Below are positions 61,701 to 64,000 of a stretch of DNA of 64,000 bases, one piece after another. Below the pieces are notes generated by a model, which was given only the letters and a program-made list of their open reading frames with translations, was not told the origin of the DNA and made no database searches. The stretch comes from an uncultured Siphonobacter sp. GTDB taxonomy: Bacteria; Bacteroidota; Bacteroidia; Cytophagales; Spirosomataceae. The stretch lies in the NCBI GenBank assembly GCA_913775095.1, contig CAJYIW010000002.1, forward strand, positions 558,001-622,000, given 5' to 3'. The translations under genes and the position numbers were made by a program. Within the stretch, counting starts at the first letter, position 1; each line of letters begins with the position of its first letter.

Positions 61701-62673
61701 GTTTGAAGAAGAGACGGACGATATCCCCGAACTGGAAGTAACCAGCCTGCTGGATTTAATGGCTCGTTACCTGCCGCAGGTACTGTTGCATGGCCATTAC
61801 CGGAGTCGTTCGCTCGATTTGATTGAGTTTTCCAATCAGCATTTTTACGAAAATCGATTGCAGCTGTTACCCGATTTTCAGGAAATGAACCGGAATGAAG
61901 GAGCCATTCATTACCTCAAGGTAGAAGGGGAGTGGAAAGAGCAGAAAAATAAGGCGGAAGCGGATGCTATCGTTACGCTGCTCGAGACCCTAAGGCAACA
62001 GGAGCCGGAGCTTTCGGTAGGAATTGTCACGTTCAATGCCCCGCAACAGCGTTTGCTGGAAGATAAACTGGAGGTTACTTCGGATAAAGCCGAACCTCTG
62101 TTTATTAAAAATCTTGAAAACGTACAGGGCGACGAACGGGACATTATTATTTTTTCGATTGGATACGCTCCTAATGAACAGGGAAAAGTATCGGCTCAGT
62201 TTGGTTCGCTGAATCAGGCCGGAGGGGAGAATCGCCTGAACGTAGCCATTACCCGGGCCCGACAGCGAATTTACGTAGTAACCAGTCTGTGGCCGGAGCA
62301 ATTGAAAGTAGAAGAGGCCCTTAATGAAGGACCACGTCTCCTGAAAGCGTACTTAACCTTTGCCCGGAAGGTTTCTTCTGGAGAGTACCTCCCTAAACCG
62401 GTAGTGACAAGAGAATTTAAATCAAATCAGTTACTGAAGGACCAGCTCGAAGAGACGCATCCGTCCTGGATGAAAGAATTACCCTTTGCCGATCTGGTCA
62501 GGAAAGAGGAAAACGTCTATAAAGGGCTGATTCTGACTGACGATGATCTGTATTACCAGAGTTTAAGTTCGAAAGAAGCCCACGCTTATTTTCCGATGAG
62601 TCTGCAAAGAAAGGGCTGGCCTTATCAGCGAATCTGGAGCCGGCAGTGGTGGAAAAACCGCACGGTCGAATAA
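58780..62673 (+). CDS. Large superfamily I helicase/ATPase with coiled-coil insertion
   Basis: 1297 residues, cytoplasmic. Residues about 1-290 are an N-terminal domain of the kind in DUF4011-type helicases (LYLGWPLVQGKF, LFWPVGLRINPHNQWVLDRRDEPL). Walker A GPPGTGKSQ is near 310, Walker B DEASQC near 936, GDSRQLQPSD near 960 (motif III), HYRSRS near 1005, VQGDERD near 1115 (motif V) and VAITRARQRIYVV near 1154 (motif VI). Between Walker A and B lies an insertion of over 500 residues rich in Leu, Gln and Glu, likely coiled coil. No nuclease motif is seen at the C-terminus. Related proteins act in nucleic-acid repair or phage defence; role here unknown. Confidence 0.88.
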   Translation: MNSFWSKNSLRIFQRRLVNLSPRNRSLVLLSLPKEQFLDIYELDFLLNAPSFEIIKGLMAGKSNQLLCEVLDPRYQKVNEVSRRLKLIARTASFIEAERGTEDLYLGWPLVQGKFADGTVVRAPLLFWPVGLRINPHNQWVLDRRDEPLVLNRSLLMAYVHFNGLKLPEELFEKDFEDFSKEALAFRTELYEWLKTTPLKLNYNSDLFEDQLQFFPKLLKSDLDRTEQAGEIRLLPHAVLGIFPQAGSYLVRDYDHLLQQMEAADFTPFQAAVSDKKIREADILTPFPMDASQEAAFRRVKKGESLVVQGPPGTGKSQLICNLIADFTAQGKRVLVVSQKRAALDTVYDRLSRVNWQDFAANLHDFQHDRKSLYTQINNQIDQIEEYKRLNTSLDAILLEREFTQQAHQIDRIQQELDEFKKALFDDSDCGLSPKELYLTSDPEKPRIELQDLYASFHFHTLEETTQKLKRYESYEARLGQNHPWQNRKNFRLFSFQDVPAIRAAVLEIPDVIQQITQTLQSLFGRKVSWPEVLSLQTQEEDLRVLAEAMTSEREIWVRRLHVRQITDWKNWPARLQIEQLNEAGLAGENLRSSELRPLLEKVEKAMEARSSLWKWLLFSEKESLKKQTEKYGLTLDLSDLQKFRQLLLNRLEAEWLMEQWAEPLAIQVKTEAWEETRQNWEKVTGQVAGASASYERIRQSQSLIAELYRFHSETNHHGFADKITQILQQLSYLQQKQESWEKYLTSSQIEWISQAFPPQIQSLLNSLSSDFELLQEFDSLQEQLTEPEKEIIKRRTAPEVLDTFINSLKLCWLEHLELKYPLLRSVSGMKMQQMEEDLQQAVQRKQELAGEIGRKQLREQTYQSLEMNRLGNVTTYRDLKHQVTKKRMIWPVRQVLGSFTEEIFTLVPCWLASPETVSAVFPLTQEPLFDLVIFDEASQCFAEQGLPAMFRGKQVVIAGDSRQLQPSDLYRVRFEEETDDIPELEVTSLLDLMARYLPQVLLHGHYRSRSLDLIEFSNQHFYENRLQLLPDFQEMNRNEGAIHYLKVEGEWKEQKNKAEADAIVTLLETLRQQEPELSVGIVTFNAPQQRLLEDKLEVTSDKAEPLFIKNLENVQGDERDIIIFSIGYAPNEQGKVSAQFGSLNQAGGENRLNVAITRARQRIYVVTSLWPEQLKVEEALNEGPRLLKAYLTFARKVSSGEYLPKPVVTREFKSNQLLKDQLEETHPSWMKELPFADLVRKEENVYKGLILTDDDLYYQSLSSKEAHAYFPMSLQRKGWPYQRIWSRQWWKNRTVE

Positions 62674-62675
62674 TC

Positions 62676-62705
62676 AAAAGAGCACGCTTGGGGGCGTGCT
62701 CTTTT
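62676..62705. terminator. Terminator between helicase and nuoC
   Basis: Stem AAAAGAGCACGC / GCGTGCTCTTTT (62676-62687 with 62694-62705) with a 6-base loop; A and T runs serve both convergent genes. Confidence 0.9.
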
Positions 62706-62718
62706 GGTAAATAGTTAA

Positions 62719-63213
62719 TTAAGCTTCGGATCTGACCGTAATGCCGTGATACCGTTCCTGTTCCCGGTAATCTTTCCGGAGCGGATGGCCTTCCCAGTCT
62801 TCGGGCAGCAGAATCCGGCGTAAGTCCGGGTGACCTTCAAAGTGAATACCCATCAGATCATAGGCTTCACGTTCGTGCCAGTTGGCCGTCCGCCAGATTT
62901 CGCTGACGCTGTGAACCACCGGCAGATTGCCTTCCTGACGGGGCAGTTTTACTTTCAGGCAAATGGCATGTTCGTAGGGAATGGAAAACAAATTATACGC
63001 TACTTCAAACGTATCTGTTCCATTGTCGAGTGCCGTCAGGCAGGATAACGAATCGAAATACGTTCGTTCATCATTCCGCAGAAACTCACAAATAGATACC
63101 AGGGATTCGGGGCGTACCGTTAGGTTAGGCATGAGTACCAACTCTTCTTCGCCAACCAAAGCTTCCGTCCCGAACTCATGCGTAAGCAGGGATTTTAGTT
63201 CGGAGAAAGTCAT
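62719..63213 (-). CDS. nuoC: NADH-quinone oxidoreductase subunit C
   Basis: 164 residues, the 30-kDa-type peripheral-arm subunit of complex I. The family signature is present: [29 protein letters not shown] followed by GHPLRKDY. It overlaps nuoB by 4 bp (ATGA), so translation is coupled. It is a separate subunit, not the fused NuoCD type. A strong terminator and a convergent gene follow immediately, so this transcript ends without nuoD. Confidence 0.95.
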   Translation of the reverse strand: MTFSELKSLLTHEFGTEALVGEEELVLMPNLTVRPESLVSICEFLRNDERTYFDSLSCLTALDNGTDTFEVAYNLFSIPYEHAICLKVKLPRQEGNLPVVHSVSEIWRTANWHEREAYDLMGIHFEGHPDLRRILLPEDWEGHPLRKDYREQERYHGITVRSEA

Positions 63214-63752
63214 GCTACTGTTGGTTTTTCAAATGTTTCAATGAGGGATAACGCAGCTGTAGGTTCCTGCACACTTTCGCCTCTGATTTTGTCCTGTAGT
63301 TTCATAATGGCTCCAATCAGGGCTTCGGGGCGTGGAGGACATCCGGGTACGTATACATCCACGGGAATGATGCGGTCAACGCCTTTCACCACGTGGTAAC
63401 CGTGCTCCCAGTAGGGGCCACCGCAGTTCGAACAGCTGCCCATCGAGATAACATAACGAGGTTCAGCCATTTGTTCGTATAAGCGGCGAATCCGGTCGGC
63501 CATTTTAAAAGTAACGGTTCCGGAAACAATCATTACATCCGATTGACGGGGGGAAGGGCGGGGGAATATCCCAAACCGTTCCAGGTCATAACTTGAGGCA
63601 AAAGTTTGCATCATTTCAATCGCACAGCAGGCCAGACCAAACCCCATCGGCCAGAGTGAATTCAGGCGGGCCCAGTTCAGCAAATCTTCCGCTGTGGTAA
63701 GAATGAGGCCACCTTCGCCGGTTTTGAATCGGCTATCGAGAAAACTTTTCAT
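63210..63752 (-). CDS. nuoB: NADH-quinone oxidoreductase subunit B
   Basis: 180 residues, the PSST-type subunit that holds cluster N2 next to the quinone site. Cluster cysteines are visible in [22 protein letters not shown] and [31 protein letters not shown] is also typical. Overlaps nuoA by 4 bp at its start and nuoC by 4 bp at its end; all are translated in series. Confidence 0.96.
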   Translation of the reverse strand: MKSFLDSRFKTGEGGLILTTAEDLLNWARLNSLWPMGFGLACCAIEMMQTFASSYDLERFGIFPRPSPRQSDVMIVSGTVTFKMADRIRRLYEQMAEPRYVISMGSCSNCGGPYWEHGYHVVKGVDRIIPVDVYVPGCPPRPEALIGAIMKLQDKIRGESVQEPTAALSLIETFEKPTVA

Positions 63753-64000
63753 TGATACTTTTTATTTACTTTTCCGTAAAGATCCATGGGGACTTTGGAC
63801 TGGAGATCAGTAGTTCTGGCCTGCGGGCGTACCCAATCGAGGTGTCCCTTTCGCCAGGCATAAGCCAGCCCCAGGGCAAGAATTCCGACAAAAACAAACA
63901 TCTCCGTTAAGGCAAACACGCCCCAGCGTCCATTCGTTTCCTGAATCAGAGATTCCTGACCAAATACGGTAGCCCAGGGAAACAGAAAGACTAACTCAAC
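63749..64000 (-). CDS. nuoA: NADH-quinone oxidoreductase subunit A, 5' part outside the window
   Basis: The last 83 codons of nuoA are present, running off the right edge. Reading the minus strand from the edge: [13 protein letters not shown] (the conserved segment with the membrane-embedded acidic residue), then helix [24 protein letters not shown] and a hydrophilic tail ending KKYQ. The stop overlaps the nuoB ATG by 4 bp. Membrane-arm subunit of complex I. This gene is not among frames that begin with a start codon inside the window. Confidence 0.9.
   Translation of the reverse strand, partial: VELVFLFPWATVFGQESLIQETNGRWGVFALTEMFVFVGILALGLAYAWRKGHLDWVRPQARTTDLQSKVPMDLYGKVNKKYQ

Overview
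The window looks like chromosome of a member of the Bacteroidota, most likely a Cytophagales / Spirosomataceae-type bacterium (inference from gene content; no rRNA is present to test it). The signs are: promoter-like TAnnTTTG boxes in place of E. coli-type ones, many lipobox and Sec signals, a serine palmitoyltransferase-like enzyme for sphingolipids, GH92 and GH2 glycosidases, DUF5777/YceI/Rieske genes, a small histone H1-like protein, a BlaR1 homologue with a TonB-plug-like tail, and an ECF sigma gene overlapping a gene for a membrane-anchored barrel-like protein. I saw no tRNA, rRNA, CRISPR array, prophage or transposase.

Layout. 1-1425: end of a sulfite-oxidase-type molybdoenzyme and its cytochrome c. 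1426-1956: array of short hairpin repeats. 1957-3896: Rieske protein, DUF5777 barrel and YceI (minus strand). 4050-5922: ECF sigma factor and its envelope partner. 6146-7830: a cytochrome c lipoprotein with an unusual N-terminal domain, a duplicated triple-hairpin repeat, and an NTF2-like protein. 7883-12704: POT peptide transporter, M23-like protein, apionate-lactonase-like protein, small anchored protein. 13147-18089: sphingolipid-type synthase, histone-like protein, MaoC dehydratase, a 37-residue membrane protein, malate dehydrogenase, azurin, PgeF. 18143-26066: lipoprotein esterase, GH2 plus GH92 mannoside-degrading pair, LpxR-like lipid A deacylase with a 15-copy heptanucleotide array upstream. 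26714-32260: heavy-metal RND efflux operon. 32583-39520: potassium channel with zinc ribbon, pyruvate kinase, cupredoxin plus beta-propeller pair, ExbD/ExbB. 39780-47032: lipoprotein, M16 peptidase, hexuronate-type MFS carrier, SGNH hydrolase, 2-hydroxyacid dehydrogenase. 47209-50902: BlaI/BlaR1 pair, two TPM proteins, LemA. 51053-58460: envelope glycan group (acyltransferase, two polytopic membrane proteins, three GT2 glycosyltransferases). 58780-62673: large SF1 helicase. 62719-64000: nuoC, nuoB and the end of nuoA.

How the genes work together. Several periplasmic electron-transfer modules (sulfite dehydrogenase/cytochrome c, Rieske, azurin, cupredoxin/propeller, cytochrome c lipoprotein) sit beside complex I genes, which suits an aerobic respiratory organism. 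The mannosidase pair suggests use of N-glycan- or mannan-type glycans. The glycosyltransferase group resembles the parts of a lipid-linked sugar (GtrB/GT-C) system.

Most genes are recognisable housekeeping or envelope families. The least explained material is non-coding: three families of hairpin repeats and a G/T-rich heptanucleotide repeat family recur in gaps across the window.
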